From: JAVKEN01 sp040221415
GTDB taxonomy: Bacteria > Pseudomonadota > Alphaproteobacteria > Rickettsiales > JABSSG01
NCBI GenBank assembly: GCA_040221415.1
Contig: JAVKEN010000009.1
Location: 21,753-85,752 of the forward strand
Length of the DNA stretch: 64,000 bases
Reading direction: 5' to 3'
Shown here: piece after piece, positions 44,265 to 54,269 of the stretch
Layout: every line of letters starts with the position of its first letter
Position numbering within the stretch: position 1 is the stretch's first letter
Notes under the pieces: generated by a model
The model's input: the letters and a program-made list of their open reading frames with translations, nothing else
What the model was told of the DNA's origin: nothing
The model's database searches: none
Program-made: the position numbers and the translations under genes

Positions 44265-44582
44265 TCATTTGCAGCTATCAGATAGCCAATCTAAGTATGG
44301 TTTATATCCGTCAGAAACTGCTAATTTTATTATGCAAGGACAATCATATGAATGCATTTCTTTTACCTTTTTAACAACCTGATCGAAAAGAGCGTGTTTA
44401 GTTTTTGCAAAGACTACTACCTCATTATCTTTTTTTATCTCCCCATTCCATTCATACATTGAAGTCACCCCACAAATGATGTTTGCACAAGCTATTAACT
44501 TACCTTCGAGCAACTCACCAATCACCTCTTCAGCATTTATTTTGCTACCAAAAGCCATATAAACAGAACAGTAATTTTGCAT
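44265..44582 (-). CDS. cutA: CutA1 divalent-cation tolerance family protein
   Basis: This 105-residue protein forms the trimeric ferredoxin-like CutA fold. The conserved core ACANIICGVTSMYEWNGEI with the metal-binding Cys, followed by EVVVFAKTKHALFDQV and YDCPCIIKL, identifies it. It was linked to copper tolerance in E. coli, but the true function is unsettled. It precedes trcR on the same strand by 110 bases. Confidence 0.92.
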   Translation of the reverse strand: MQNYCSVYMAFGSKINAEEVIGELLEGKLIACANIICGVTSMYEWNGEIKKDNEVVVFAKTKHALFDQVVKKVKEMHSYDCPCIIKLAVSDGYKPYLDWLSDSCK

Positions 44583-44679
44583 TCTAAAACCTCATTAATA
44601 AAAAAAAATTATTATTTTAACCTTTCATTAAGATATTTCCCTCATAATGTGCCATCAATAATGAGATAAATATATTTAT

Positions 44680-46557
44680 ATGAGTGATAGCACAGAATTA
44701 CTTGATAGCGAAATATCTGACAACGACTTATTTGATAGTACAAAACTTTTAGAAGCTGTACAGCACGATAGCCCAGAAGTAATAAAAACTTATTTGGAAA
44801 AAAATCTGTTTACAGACTTCGTTGATGATGAAGAAAATTCGCTTATTCATCATGCAATAATCAAAAAAAATAGAAAGTCTCTTATGATGCTTCTTGAACA
44901 TGGCATTAACCCTAATCAGCTTAATTCAGAGCATATCACCCCATTGCACCTAGCGATAAACAATAAAGATCTTAAATCTGTAAAAATTCTTCTTAGGTTT
45001 GGTGCTGATAAAGATATTGTCGACAACAAGAACAGATCAGCATTGGATTTAGCGAGAGAAAATCATTTTTTTGAATTCATCGAAATAGCAGACAAAATCA
45101 AAAAGGTGAATGTCTCAGACAAGCAATCCTTTATTAATTACGATGCATTTGTTCAAGAATTGTCTGATTTATTACAAAAGCAACCCGAGCAGTTAAATAC
45201 CGACCCCATGTTGGATTCAATTATAAAGATGGCAGATATTCATCTACAAATCCCGGAATCAGAATTAAGCTCCCATCTGAAATCTATCAAAAAAAACCTA
45301 AAGCTTCTTACGCATAAAATATTCGACAATCTAAGTAACGTCCAAAACTTATCTAAGACTGAGAGTCTTAAAATTCTTCGTAAATTTCTTTCCATCCTCA
45401 ACTCGATTTTAATAAACAATCTTGCTCATACTAACGGTATGGAACACACCCATAAATTGAGCAAAGTAGAAACAATTTTAGAGGATAAAATTATTCAATC
45501 TGCCACCGATGTGAGTGATTACACAGTAAGCAACTGTGAAACGCCAAAGAACAAACTCATTAAGCCAAGCCTTACACAGCAAGCATTACCTCATAAATCA
45601 CTCAAAGATATTCTCGAAAACAGGATCAAGCATGCAAATAAATTGTCACCTTACCATTTTCTTGATTTCAACAATGAAAAATTAATTTGCAGACAAGTAA
45701 ATCGCGACATGTGTTTTATTGATAAGCTAACCATAAAAACACATTATCCAATAAACACCAAAGAAACTGATGCGATAATTGCCTCACTAGAAAGTGATGC
45801 AGACAAGAAATCATTAGAATCAGCAAAAAAAGCCGTCGAGGATTCAAGAAATATACTTCTACTGTCAAAAAGCAAGAAGTTTGACGAGTATATTCGTCCT
45901 GGAAAAACACATAATATCCACCTGGTTTACTTTTGCAAAAGCAATGATTGTTTTGAGAATCAGTTAGACAGGCTATCTAGAATCTCACTAAGCACTGGAT
46001 GCACCGTTCACTCTTTCAATTATCCAGGAATTAATCATAGCACAGGTGTTGTTGATGAAAAAAAGGATATGATTTATGCAGGATTATCGACTATTAATAG
46101 ATTGATTAGCGAAGGCATTTGTTTGGACAGAATTATACTTCTGAGTGATTCTGAGTCTTATTCAATTGTAAAGAATGTGGCAAGACAGTTTTTGTTAAAA
46201 GATTATCAGATATCTAGATTTGGTGTCATTGATTTATCTCTTGAACATAACAGTAGAAAATTCAAACCTACATCAGTAAGAAAATTATTGCTTTACTTTA
46301 ATCCAAACAACGTGGATCTTGCTTTATCGAAAGATAATACAAAGAGTGAGAAATTCATGTCTAACTTCAATACAGAAATTTTCTACACAACACCTCCAGA
46401 TTTTTTTAAAGGCTCCTCCAAATGCTATTCTATACTTAATCTTCTAAAAAGATTTATGATTCAGAACCAAACATTTCTTAAGAAAAATCATGAGTCTCAA
46501 AATCCAAGTAAAATTTCAACTAAGTTTGATGTTATTGTTGGTGAAATTCAGTCATAA
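44680..46557 (+). CDS. Ankyrin protein with C-terminal degenerate alpha/beta-hydrolase domain
   Basis: The 625-residue protein has an acidic N-terminus, three ankyrin repeats (about 45-135; ENSLIHHAIIKKN, HITPLHLAINNKD, NRSALDLARENH), a helical middle and a domain at about 405-560. That domain follows an alpha/beta hydrolase plan: IHLVYFCKS (first strand), FNYPGINHSTG (Tyr448-Pro-Gly, like YxGxGxSxG), then RIILLSDSES in which Ser491 stands where GxSxG would be (SDSES). The pattern recalls SidB/SdbA-type Legionella hydrolase-like effectors. No signal peptide is present, so any secretion would need a dedicated system. Catalysis is doubtful because the flanking glycines are lost. It precedes gltA by 34 bases. 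Confidence 0.75.
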   Translation: MSDSTELLDSEISDNDLFDSTKLLEAVQHDSPEVIKTYLEKNLFTDFVDDEENSLIHHAIIKKNRKSLMMLLEHGINPNQLNSEHITPLHLAINNKDLKSVKILLRFGADKDIVDNKNRSALDLARENHFFEFIEIADKIKKVNVSDKQSFINYDAFVQELSDLLQKQPEQLNTDPMLDSIIKMADIHLQIPESELSSHLKSIKKNLKLLTHKIFDNLSNVQNLSKTESLKILRKFLSILNSILINNLAHTNGMEHTHKLSKVETILEDKIIQSATDVSDYTVSNCETPKNKLIKPSLTQQALPHKSLKDILENRIKHANKLSPYHFLDFNNEKLICRQVNRDMCFIDKLTIKTHYPINTKETDAIIASLESDADKKSLESAKKAVEDSRNILLLSKSKKFDEYIRPGKTHNIHLVYFCKSNDCFENQLDRLSRISLSTGCTVHSFNYPGINHSTGVVDEKKDMIYAGLSTINRLISEGICLDRIILLSDSESYSIVKNVARQFLLKDYQISRFGVIDLSLEHNSRKFKPTSVRKLLLYFNPNNVDLALSKDNTKSEKFMSNFNTEIFYTTPPDFFKGSSKCYSILNLLKRFMIQNQTFLKKNHESQNPSKISTKFDVIVGEIQS

Positions 46558-46591
46558 ATAATCTATAAATATTAAGAAAAAGAGTTTGATA

Positions 46592-47884
46592 ATGAGCGAC
46601 AAGAAAGTTGTAATAAAAGCTAATGGTAAATCTTTTGATTTACCTATTCAAAAACCTTCAATGGGCCCAGAAACAATTGATGTAACTGGATTATATAAAC
46701 AAACTGGTTTTTTTACATTCGATCCAGGCTATTTATCAACAGCTTCGTGTGAATCTAGAATTACATTCATCAACGGTGAGAAGGGAGAGCTTCTTCACAG
46801 AGGGTATTCGATAGAAGATCTGGCCTCAAAAAGTGATTTTATGGAAGTAGCTTTTTTACTTCTTAACGGAGATTTGCCAAAAAAATCAGAAAAAGAAGTT
46901 TTCGAGAAAGAGATCACGTATCACTCTATGGTACATGAGCAATTACGCTTCTTATTTAGAGGATTCAAAAGAGACTCACATCCCATGGCAGTAATGGTTG
47001 GTGCAGTTGGCACGCTTTCATCATTTTATCATGATTCAATCGACATTCGAGACGAGAAGCAAAGAGAGTTATCTGCTTATAGATTAATTGCAAAAATTCC
47101 TACTCTTGCTGCAATGACATATAAACATATTATCGGGCAGCCATTTATTTATCCAAAAAATGATCTCGATTATACCTCTAATTTTTTACATATGATGTTC
47201 TCAACCCCGTGTGAAGAATATAAAATTAATCCTGTAATCTCAAAGGCACTAGATAAAATTTTTATTCTACATGCAGATCACGAACAGAATGCTTCTACAT
47301 CTACAGTAAGATTAGCTGGGTCTTCTGGGGCAAATCCATTCGCATGCATAGCAGCTGGTATAGCATGTTTATGGGGGCCAGCTCATGGAGGGGCTAATGA
47401 AGCCGTGATTAAGATGTTAGGAGAAATAGGGGATGTAAAAAATATTCCTAAATATATTGAAAAAGCAAAAGATAAGGATGATCCATTTAGACTTATGGGT
47501 TTTGGTCATAGGGTATACAAAAATTACGACCCAAGAGCTACTGTTCTGAGAGAGACATGCCACAAAGTTTTGAAAGAGACACATTCGAAGAAAGAAGGTC
47601 ACCTACTTGAAATAGCTACTAAGTTGGAAGAAATAGCTTTGAATGACAGCTATTTCGTTGAAAAGAAATTATTTCCCAATGTAGATTTTTACTCGGGAAT
47701 TATATATAAGGCTCTAGATATACCTTCAGAAATGTATACAGTGCTTTTTGCTTTAGCAAGAACTGTAGGCTGGGTATCCCAGTGGAAAGAAATGATGGAT
47801 GACCCAAAAATGAAAATTGGTAGACCAAGACAACTATACACTGGTCATCAACCAAGAAAATTCATTCCAATAAACAAAAGATAA
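46592..47884 (+). CDS. gltA: Citrate synthase
   Basis: This enzyme starts the TCA cycle, joining acetyl-CoA and oxaloacetate. The type II, about 430-residue form shows ILHADHEQNASTSTVRLAGS, LWGPAHGGANEAV with the catalytic His, and MGFGHRVYKNYDPRA with the second His and substrate Arg. The ATG at 46592, after AGAG, is preferred to an upstream TTG at 46586. It stands alone between the ankyrin gene and the convergent uracil glycosylase (6-base gap). Confidence 0.98.
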   Translation: MSDKKVVIKANGKSFDLPIQKPSMGPETIDVTGLYKQTGFFTFDPGYLSTASCESRITFINGEKGELLHRGYSIEDLASKSDFMEVAFLLLNGDLPKKSEKEVFEKEITYHSMVHEQLRFLFRGFKRDSHPMAVMVGAVGTLSSFYHDSIDIRDEKQRELSAYRLIAKIPTLAAMTYKHIIGQPFIYPKNDLDYTSNFLHMMFSTPCEEYKINPVISKALDKIFILHADHEQNASTSTVRLAGSSGANPFACIAAGIACLWGPAHGGANEAVIKMLGEIGDVKNIPKYIEKAKDKDDPFRLMGFGHRVYKNYDPRATVLRETCHKVLKETHSKKEGHLLEIATKLEEIALNDSYFVEKKLFPNVDFYSGIIYKALDIPSEMYTVLFALARTVGWVSQWKEMMDDPKMKIGRPRQLYTGHQPRKFIPINKR

Positions 47885-47890
47885 ATTGTT

Positions 47891-48667
47891 TTATTTTTCT
47901 AAAACCTTCTGAACAAAAAGCATATCCTGCCAAGCAGCTCTTTTTTGAGATGGCTGTCTTAATAAAAAGGACGGATGAAATGTAACTACGCAAGGAATCT
48001 TTTTGTTCGTATATTGATTTGAGTATTCGAAAATTTGGAGTCTTTGTTTTGAAACCGGTCCCAAATCACCAAATAAAGCCTGCGATGCAGTACTGCCAAC
48101 TAGAATAATCACTTTAGGATTAAATATTGCTATATGCTTCTCAACAAATGGTCGACAAATTTTTAACTCATTATCGGTTGGCCTTCGGTTTCCAGGGGGT
48201 CTCCAAAAAACAGTATTTGTAATGTAGGCATTTTTTGCCCTGGATAACCCAATTGACTTAATCACTTTATCAAGTAATTTTCCACTGTCTCCACAGAACG
48301 GAATTCCCTTTAAATCTTCATTTGCTCCGGGTGCTTCGCCGATCAACATAACATCAGAGTCTTCAATACCATCAGAAAATACGGTGTGAGTTGCAGTTTT
48401 ACAAATTGAACAACCGTCAAAACTTTCTACCGCTTGTTTTAAAGATTGTAAATCCGAGATAGAATCGACAATCTCTCTTGCATGATCAGCTACATCATTT
48501 GGAGACATAAAAATGCTTTTAGTCTCTTTTTCAACATTTATTTTACTGGCTGTTTTATCTTCATCTGCAGACTTTTTCTCTCCTGCATATGAGTTAATAG
48601 TCTCATCTACGCCTGAATCAACATGCATTTGTATGATATCTTCTATTTTTTGGTTGCTCTTTTGCAT
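47891..48667 (-). CDS. Uracil-DNA glycosylase, family 4-like (iron-sulfur type)
   Basis: The protein removes uracil from DNA. A roughly 75-residue charged N-terminal extension precedes the core: CSICKTATHTVF with a Cys pair, LIGEAPGANEDLKGIPFCGDSG (motif A), TNTVFWRPPGNRRPT, and TFHPSFLLRQP (motif B His). Family 4 enzymes use four Cys for a 4Fe-4S cluster; here the Cys usually before RPPGNR is Trp (FWRPPGNR), leaving the Cys of LKICRP as the next candidate. I believe this variant occurs in other alphaproteobacteria. ATG at 48667 is preferred to TTG at 48670. It diverges from rluD. Confidence 0.9.
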   Translation of the reverse strand: MQKSNQKIEDIIQMHVDSGVDETINSYAGEKKSADEDKTASKINVEKETKSIFMSPNDVADHAREIVDSISDLQSLKQAVESFDGCSICKTATHTVFSDGIEDSDVMLIGEAPGANEDLKGIPFCGDSGKLLDKVIKSIGLSRAKNAYITNTVFWRPPGNRRPTDNELKICRPFVEKHIAIFNPKVIILVGSTASQALFGDLGPVSKQRLQIFEYSNQYTNKKIPCVVTFHPSFLLRQPSQKRAAWQDMLFVQKVLEK

Positions 48668-48706
48668 CAAAAAGTTATTTAATCATTTCAGTAAAAAACA
48701 GGTTAT

Positions 48707-49684
48707 ATGAATTCTCAAAAGTTTAAAGATAAAATTACTTTAACCGTCCAAGAAAACAATTCTGGAATAAGAATAGATAAATTCGTCTCTGATAGCATTG
48801 AGGAAGTTTCCAGATCAATCGTCAAAGATCTAATCGAGAAAAAATTCATTACTTCGTCCGTTAAAGAAGACATCTCACCATCCGATAAAACCATATTTAA
48901 TGAGCAAATAAAAGTTTGTATACCAGCGAAAGAGTTACAAACCCTTCCAGCAAAAAATGTAAAGTTTGATATTTTATTTGAAGATGATGATATGGCAGTT
49001 ATTGACAAGCCCTCAGGAATCACCGTTCATCCTGGAGCCGGAACCGAAAATAATACCTTAGTAAATGGGTTAATTCATCAGTTTGGAGAGAACTTATCAA
49101 ATATTGGAGGTGAAGAAAGACCTGGAATTGTTCACAGACTCGATAAGAATACTAGTGGGTTAATGATGATTGCAAAAACGAATAAGGCTCACCTCACTTT
49201 ATCAAAAATGATCCAAAATCGGGAAATAGATAGATGGTATATAGCAGTAGTTTATGGAATGCCCAAGCCGGCAAACGGAACTATTAATAAGAATATTGCT
49301 CGCTCAAACCGAGACCGAACAAAAATGATGATTTCTCCGTTGAGTGGTAAAATAGCGATCACACATTATAAAACTTTGAAAGTATTTAAAAATGGTGCTG
49401 CTTCAATAGTAGAGTGTAAATTAGAAACTGGTCGCACACATCAAATTAGGTTACATTTAGACAGTATTGGCGCTCCGGTTATTGGCGATCCAGAGTACGG
49501 ATCTATTAAATCTTTTAAGCTACACTCCTTAGGAAATGAAGCAGTTGAAGCAATTCAAGGGTTGAAAGGACAAACTTTACATTCTTGTAAATTGTCTTTC
49601 ACTCACTTCATTACTAAGCAAAAACTAGACTTTCAAAGTCCTCTTCCAAATGATATAAATAACTTAATTAATTGTCTTAAGTAG
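48707..49684 (+). CDS. rluD: Ribosomal large-subunit pseudouridine synthase, RluD type
   Basis: The 325-residue RluA-family enzyme carries an N-terminal S4 RNA-binding domain (about 15-75) and a catalytic core with GIVHRLDKNTSGLMMIAKT, which holds the catalytic Asp, and LETGRTHQIRLHLDSIGAPVIGD. RluD modifies helix 69 of 23S rRNA. RluC is the alternative, but the presence of GVTVHPGAG-like GITVHPGAGTENNTLVN favours RluD. It starts a run with waaL-like and aas genes. Confidence 0.92.
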   Translation: MNSQKFKDKITLTVQENNSGIRIDKFVSDSIEEVSRSIVKDLIEKKFITSSVKEDISPSDKTIFNEQIKVCIPAKELQTLPAKNVKFDILFEDDDMAVIDKPSGITVHPGAGTENNTLVNGLIHQFGENLSNIGGEERPGIVHRLDKNTSGLMMIAKTNKAHLTLSKMIQNREIDRWYIAVVYGMPKPANGTINKNIARSNRDRTKMMISPLSGKIAITHYKTLKVFKNGAASIVECKLETGRTHQIRLHLDSIGAPVIGDPEYGSIKSFKLHSLGNEAVEAIQGLKGQTLHSCKLSFTHFITKQKLDFQSPLPNDINNLINCLK

Positions 49685-49689
49685 TTTAA

Positions 49690-50922
49690 ATGGTCCAGTT
49701 AAGGCTTTCGGTAGATAAGTTGTTGTCATTTTTGATAATCTTGACACCAATTGCAATCTGCGCCGGTAAAGCAGCTGCAGATATAGTTGCAACTATGGTC
49801 GGGTCCATCTATTTTCTAAGATGCGTATATAAGAGAGATAGCTCCTACCTTTTTGAATCTTGGATAAGGATGGCTTTATTATTATGGAGCTATAGCATGA
49901 TTAGGTCTGTATTCACAGAAGATGTTATATTTTCTCTCTCAAAAAGCCTGCCATGGGTAAGGTTTGTTTTTTTTGCAGCTGCTATTCAGTTTTATTCAAT
50001 TAAAGATCACAAACTAATTAAATATCTCTTAATAACTACTTCGATTGCAGCAGGGTTCTTAATTTTTGATTCATTGTTTCAGTACATTGTTGGAAAAGAT
50101 ATTTTTGGTAAACCTTTGTTTGATCATAAAAATTTTGTGCGGTTAACTGGTCCATTCAATAAAATGTTTGTCGGTTACATAACAACGACGTTGTCATTAC
50201 CCATTATAAGTATCATTGCATATAAAATTAACTGGACTAAAGGTCATAAAATCAGAGCTATTTTATTAGCAATGATCGTATTATTAGCATACACTGCAGT
50301 CTTCCTATCGGGAGAGCGCTCTGCTTTTATTCAAATGACATTCGGAATTTTGATGATCATCACAGCTGTAAAATACAATGCAAGTACAATAATTAAAATA
50401 ATATTTTTTATAATGTTTTTACAGATGTTAATGTATATTTTCATGCCTCAAGAATTTCAGAGGCAGTTTCTTTCAGCTTATCATACACTAAGGAATTTTA
50501 ATGAATCACCGTACGGCATTTTATGGGATTCCGGAGTTAGGCTAGGAGTAAATAATATATTTCTTGGAGTTGGTCCAAATAATTTCGAACTGGAATGTCT
50601 AAAAATGGCTTCGTTTTGTAGATCTCATCCCCACAATATTTTCATTGAATGGTTTGCAGAGTATGGAATGATTGGCTTAGTAATATTTGTATGCTTTATT
50701 GTCAGTTTGCTAACATCTGTTCAAAAGTTTTATTCTGGAATAGAAACCAGATATCACAAATATATAGTAATTGGTCTTGTTACAGCCTTTGTAGTCAAAC
50801 TACTTCCGATTCCATCATCAGGTTTTTTCAAAAATTGGTATGCTGTTCCATTCTGGTTTATTGTTGGATGGATGATGTCGTTCAAGAATCCAAAATATTC
50901 ACATAAAAAATTCAAACATTAA
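49690..50922 (+). CDS. O-antigen ligase / polymerase family membrane protein
   Basis: A polytopic protein of 410 residues with about 10-12 transmembrane helices. A large loop before the last helices carries SHPHNIFIEWFAEYGMIGL, the signature of the Wzy_C/WaaL family; the conserved His and Glu are essential in O-antigen ligases. GERSAFIQM is also typical. It would attach O-antigen to lipid A-core in the periplasm, consistent with kdsA. The start is 5 bases after the rluD stop. Ligase and polymerase cannot be separated by motif alone. Confidence 0.85.
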   Translation: MVQLRLSVDKLLSFLIILTPIAICAGKAAADIVATMVGSIYFLRCVYKRDSSYLFESWIRMALLLWSYSMIRSVFTEDVIFSLSKSLPWVRFVFFAAAIQFYSIKDHKLIKYLLITTSIAAGFLIFDSLFQYIVGKDIFGKPLFDHKNFVRLTGPFNKMFVGYITTTLSLPIISIIAYKINWTKGHKIRAILLAMIVLLAYTAVFLSGERSAFIQMTFGILMIITAVKYNASTIIKIIFFIMFLQMLMYIFMPQEFQRQFLSAYHTLRNFNESPYGILWDSGVRLGVNNIFLGVGPNNFELECLKMASFCRSHPHNIFIEWFAEYGMIGLVIFVCFIVSLLTSVQKFYSGIETRYHKYIVIGLVTAFVVKLLPIPSSGFFKNWYAVPFWFIVGWMMSFKNPKYSHKKFKH

Positions 50923-50924
50923 TT

Positions 50925-53900
50925 ATGAAAAAATTAATGCAAAGAAATTTTCTGGCACTCTTGGCTACTCAGTTTTTTGGTGCCTTAAATGACAATATTT
51001 TTCGCACAACATTTACTACAGCCCTCGCATTCGGTATTATCCAAACCAACCACTCATCTACCTTTATATATTTATCTCTAGGTTTATTTATTCTGCCATA
51101 CATCTTATTTTCTTCTATCGCAGGCCAAATATCTGACAAGCTCTCTAAACAAAAAGTAATCACCACTCTAAAATTTATTGAGATTTTCATTTCGCTTTTT
51201 GCAATATTCGCCTTTTATACAAAAAATAATTATTTGCTAATTTTCTTGATTTTTATTTCAGGAATTCAGTCAAGTTTTTTTGGGCCTGTTAAATACAGCG
51301 CTCTACCCGAAATATTACAAAGAAAGCTGCTTTTGAAAGGAAATGCTTTTATTAGTAGCTCAACTTTTGTATCTATACTTTTAGGCGGAATTGTAGGTAG
51401 TTATTTTGTAAAAGATGAAAATTCCATCTTACTGCTAGCTATACTCATGTTTTTTAATTCGTTCATTGGATTCTTATGTTCTCTCTACATAAGCAACATG
51501 TCTCCAAAAAATAAATCTCTACAAATAAACTTTAATTTCATCCAATCTACACATCGCTTAATCACTAGCATGAAAGACAAGAAATTTATTAAACTTTCCG
51601 TTCTAGGTATTTCATGGTTATGGTTTTTGGGAGGGGTATTTATGGCAGCAATGCCGATTATCTTTAACGACCTATATCAACTAAACACACAATACTACAC
51701 TTTTTATTTAATAACGTTCACCATTGGTGTTTCTGCCGGCTCATTTGCTTCAGGTGTTTTATTAAAAAATAATATTACAAGTAAATATGTTCCAATAACT
51801 TTATTTGTGACTACTTTTTTACTCTTTGACTTGTCGTTTGCACTGACAAATAAATCACTTATTAGGACTTATATAGACCTTTTCTTTATTGCATTCTGTG
51901 GAGGTGTGTACTCAGTGCCTCTTTACACAATACTGCAACATGAATCACAAGAGCATGAGAGGTCACAAAACATTGCGATAAACAATATTTTCAACTCTGT
52001 TTTTATAATAATGGCTTCTGCTCTGCTATTCGTAGGACAATCTCTTTTGAATATAAGTTTTGCTAATCTTTTTTTTTGTATAGCAATATTAAATTTATTA
52101 GTATCCTTTTATAGCGCCATTCTACTTCCAAATACTTTGATCAAATTTATTCTAAAAAAAGTCTTTTCTTTGTTATTCCGCGTGAAGGTAGTGGGTTTAG
52201 AAAACTACAATCAAGCCGGAGAAAAAACCATCATCGTGGCAAACCATGCCTCCTACCTTGATCCAGCTCTTATCCATGCATTCTTACCTGACAAGCTGAT
52301 ATATGCAATTAATACCCAACAATCTAAAAAATGGTGGATACGGCCTTTATTACAAATGGTAGACACATACTCTCTAGATCCAAGTAATCCATTGGCTTTA
52401 AAAAGCTTAGCAAAGTCTCTGTCTCAGAAAAAAAGAATAGTCATTTTTCCTGAAGGTAGAATTACTACAACTGGCTCTTTGATGAAAGTATATGAAGGAC
52501 CAGCAATGATCGCTAATCGTACCAAAGCTAAAATTTTACCTATTAAGATATCAGGAGTGGAGTTCTCTTATTTTTCAAAGTTACAGGAAATTCTTTGCTT
52601 AAAATTATTCCCAAAAATCACAATAGAAATTCTACCCGCTGAAACAATTAATCTAAATCCAGATTTATCACTAAGAGAAAAAAGGTACGAAGCTGGAATG
52701 CGGCTCTATGACATTATGTCAAACATGCTATTCAAAACCACTCATTATCATCAGAATATTTTCGATTATTTTTGTTCGAGTGCAAAGAAATTTGGATTAA
52801 ATAAAGAGATAATTCAGGATGCATCTTTTGAATCCGTGACTTATAAAAAATCGATCATCTCATCCATAGCTCTATCAAGAAAAATGCCGCAAGAAAACAG
52901 AGTAGGTATTTTAATGCCTAATATCAATGTCACTGTTTTATTGTTTCTAGCGTGCCAATTCTCGCAGAAGGTTGCCGTTATGTTTAATTACAGCGCCGGA
53001 ACAAAAAACATAGAGTCTGCAATAAAAACTTCTCAAATAAAAACTATTGTCACCTCAAGAAAATTTATTGAGAAAGCTGATTTGTATCAAATAATTTCAA
53101 TGATTCAACAAAGCAAAACTAATATTTTATATGTTGAAGATATAGCACAAGAGATCTCTTTGTTTGACAAAGTATCTTCTTTTTTAATTTACCTAAAGAA
53201 AGTATATTTTTATGTGAACGACATTAACTACTCAAAATTAAATAATCCATCTGTGATATTATTTACGTCTGGCTCGGAGGGCGCGCCGAAAGGTGTCGTT
53301 TTAAGCCACAAAAATATTCAGGCAAATATTGCACAAGCTTCTTCCAGGATAGATTTTAGTCCTAGTGACTTAGTTCTGAATGTATTGCCAATCTTTCACT
53401 GTTATGGATTAACTGGAGCTACGTTACTCCCTATTCTATCTGGAATAAAAATATTTCTTTACCCCAACCCTTTGCACTACAGAATTATTCCTGAAATAGC
53501 ATATGACATAGGATCTACAATAATCTTTGGAACAAATACATTCTTGTATCACTACGCACGTTTTGCACATCCATACGATTTCTACAAAGTAAGATATGCT
53601 ATCTCTGGCGCAGAAAAGCTAAAAGAGGACACCCAGAAATTATGGAACGAAAAATTTGGAATTAGAATTCTTGAGGGATACGGAGTGACAGAAGCAGCAC
53701 CCGTGATATCTATTAATACACCCATGTATTACAAAACTGGTACAGTTGGTAGAGTGTTCCCAAAAATAAAATATAAATTAAAAAAAGTTGAAGGCATTGA
53801 GAATGGGGGTGAATTGCACATAAGCGGACCAAATATAATGTTAGGTTACATCACAGAAAAAAAACCTAATAAGATTATTTCTCCCGCCTATGGATATCAT

Positions 53901-54269
53901 AACACAGGAGATATAGCTTCCATTGATAAACATGGATTTTTAAGAATCCTAGGAAGAGTTAAAAGATTTGCAAAAGTTGGAGGTGAGATGGTATCACTTG
54001 GAGCAATAGAAGACATAATCAACAGGTTATGGCCTGATTATCAGAATGGTGTAATATCTTGTCATACTGATAAAGGAGAAAGAATTTACTTAATAACAAA
54101 TAATAAAGAATTAAATAAAACCTCCCTAATTAAGCATTTTCAAGAATCAGGATTTCCGGAAATTTATATACCTAAAGAAGTCATATTCTCTGAGAAGTTG
54201 CCTCTAGTTGGCACAGGAAAAGTAGACTACCCAAAACTTGAAAAGATGGTTCCAAACTTACGAAACTAA
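50925..54269 (+). CDS. aas: Trifunctional lysophospholipid transporter / acyltransferase / acyl-ACP synthetase
   Basis: Residues 1-395 are an MFS lysophospholipid flippase of LplT type (LLATQFFGALNDNIFRTTF). Residues about 415-600 are a PlsC-like acyltransferase (NHASYLDPALI for HX4D, FPEGRITTTGSL). Residues about 630-1110 are an AMP-forming acyl-ACP synthetase (LFTSGSEGAPKGVVLSH and GYGVTEAAPV). This fusion recycles lysophosphatidylethanolamine by flipping it inward and reacylating it. At 1114 residues it is complete. It follows the waaL-like gene by 2 bases and overlaps the hydrolase gene on the other strand by 12 bases. Confidence 0.95.
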   Translation: MKKLMQRNFLALLATQFFGALNDNIFRTTFTTALAFGIIQTNHSSTFIYLSLGLFILPYILFSSIAGQISDKLSKQKVITTLKFIEIFISLFAIFAFYTKNNYLLIFLIFISGIQSSFFGPVKYSALPEILQRKLLLKGNAFISSSTFVSILLGGIVGSYFVKDENSILLLAILMFFNSFIGFLCSLYISNMSPKNKSLQINFNFIQSTHRLITSMKDKKFIKLSVLGISWLWFLGGVFMAAMPIIFNDLYQLNTQYYTFYLITFTIGVSAGSFASGVLLKNNITSKYVPITLFVTTFLLFDLSFALTNKSLIRTYIDLFFIAFCGGVYSVPLYTILQHESQEHERSQNIAINNIFNSVFIIMASALLFVGQSLLNISFANLFFCIAILNLLVSFYSAILLPNTLIKFILKKVFSLLFRVKVVGLENYNQAGEKTIIVANHASYLDPALIHAFLPDKLIYAINTQQSKKWWIRPLLQMVDTYSLDPSNPLALKSLAKSLSQKKRIVIFPEGRITTTGSLMKVYEGPAMIANRTKAKILPIKISGVEFSYFSKLQEILCLKLFPKITIEILPAETINLNPDLSLREKRYEAGMRLYDIMSNMLFKTTHYHQNIFDYFCSSAKKFGLNKEIIQDASFESVTYKKSIISSIALSRKMPQENRVGILMPNINVTVLLFLACQFSQKVAVMFNYSAGTKNIESAIKTSQIKTIVTSRKFIEKADLYQIISMIQQSKTNILYVEDIAQEISLFDKVSSFLIYLKKVYFYVNDINYSKLNNPSVILFTSGSEGAPKGVVLSHKNIQANIAQASSRIDFSPSDLVLNVLPIFHCYGLTGATLLPILSGIKIFLYPNPLHYRIIPEIAYDIGSTIIFGTNTFLYHYARFAHPYDFYKVRYAISGAEKLKEDTQKLWNEKFGIRILEGYGVTEAAPVISINTPMYYKTGTVGRVFPKIKYKLKKVEGIENGGELHISGPNIMLGYITEKKPNKIISPAYGYHNTGDIASIDKHGFLRILGRVKRFAKVGGEMVSLGAIEDIINRLWPDYQNGVISCHTDKGERIYLITNNKELNKTSLIKHFQESGFPEIYIPKEVIFSEKLPLVGTGKVDYPKLEKMVPNLRN

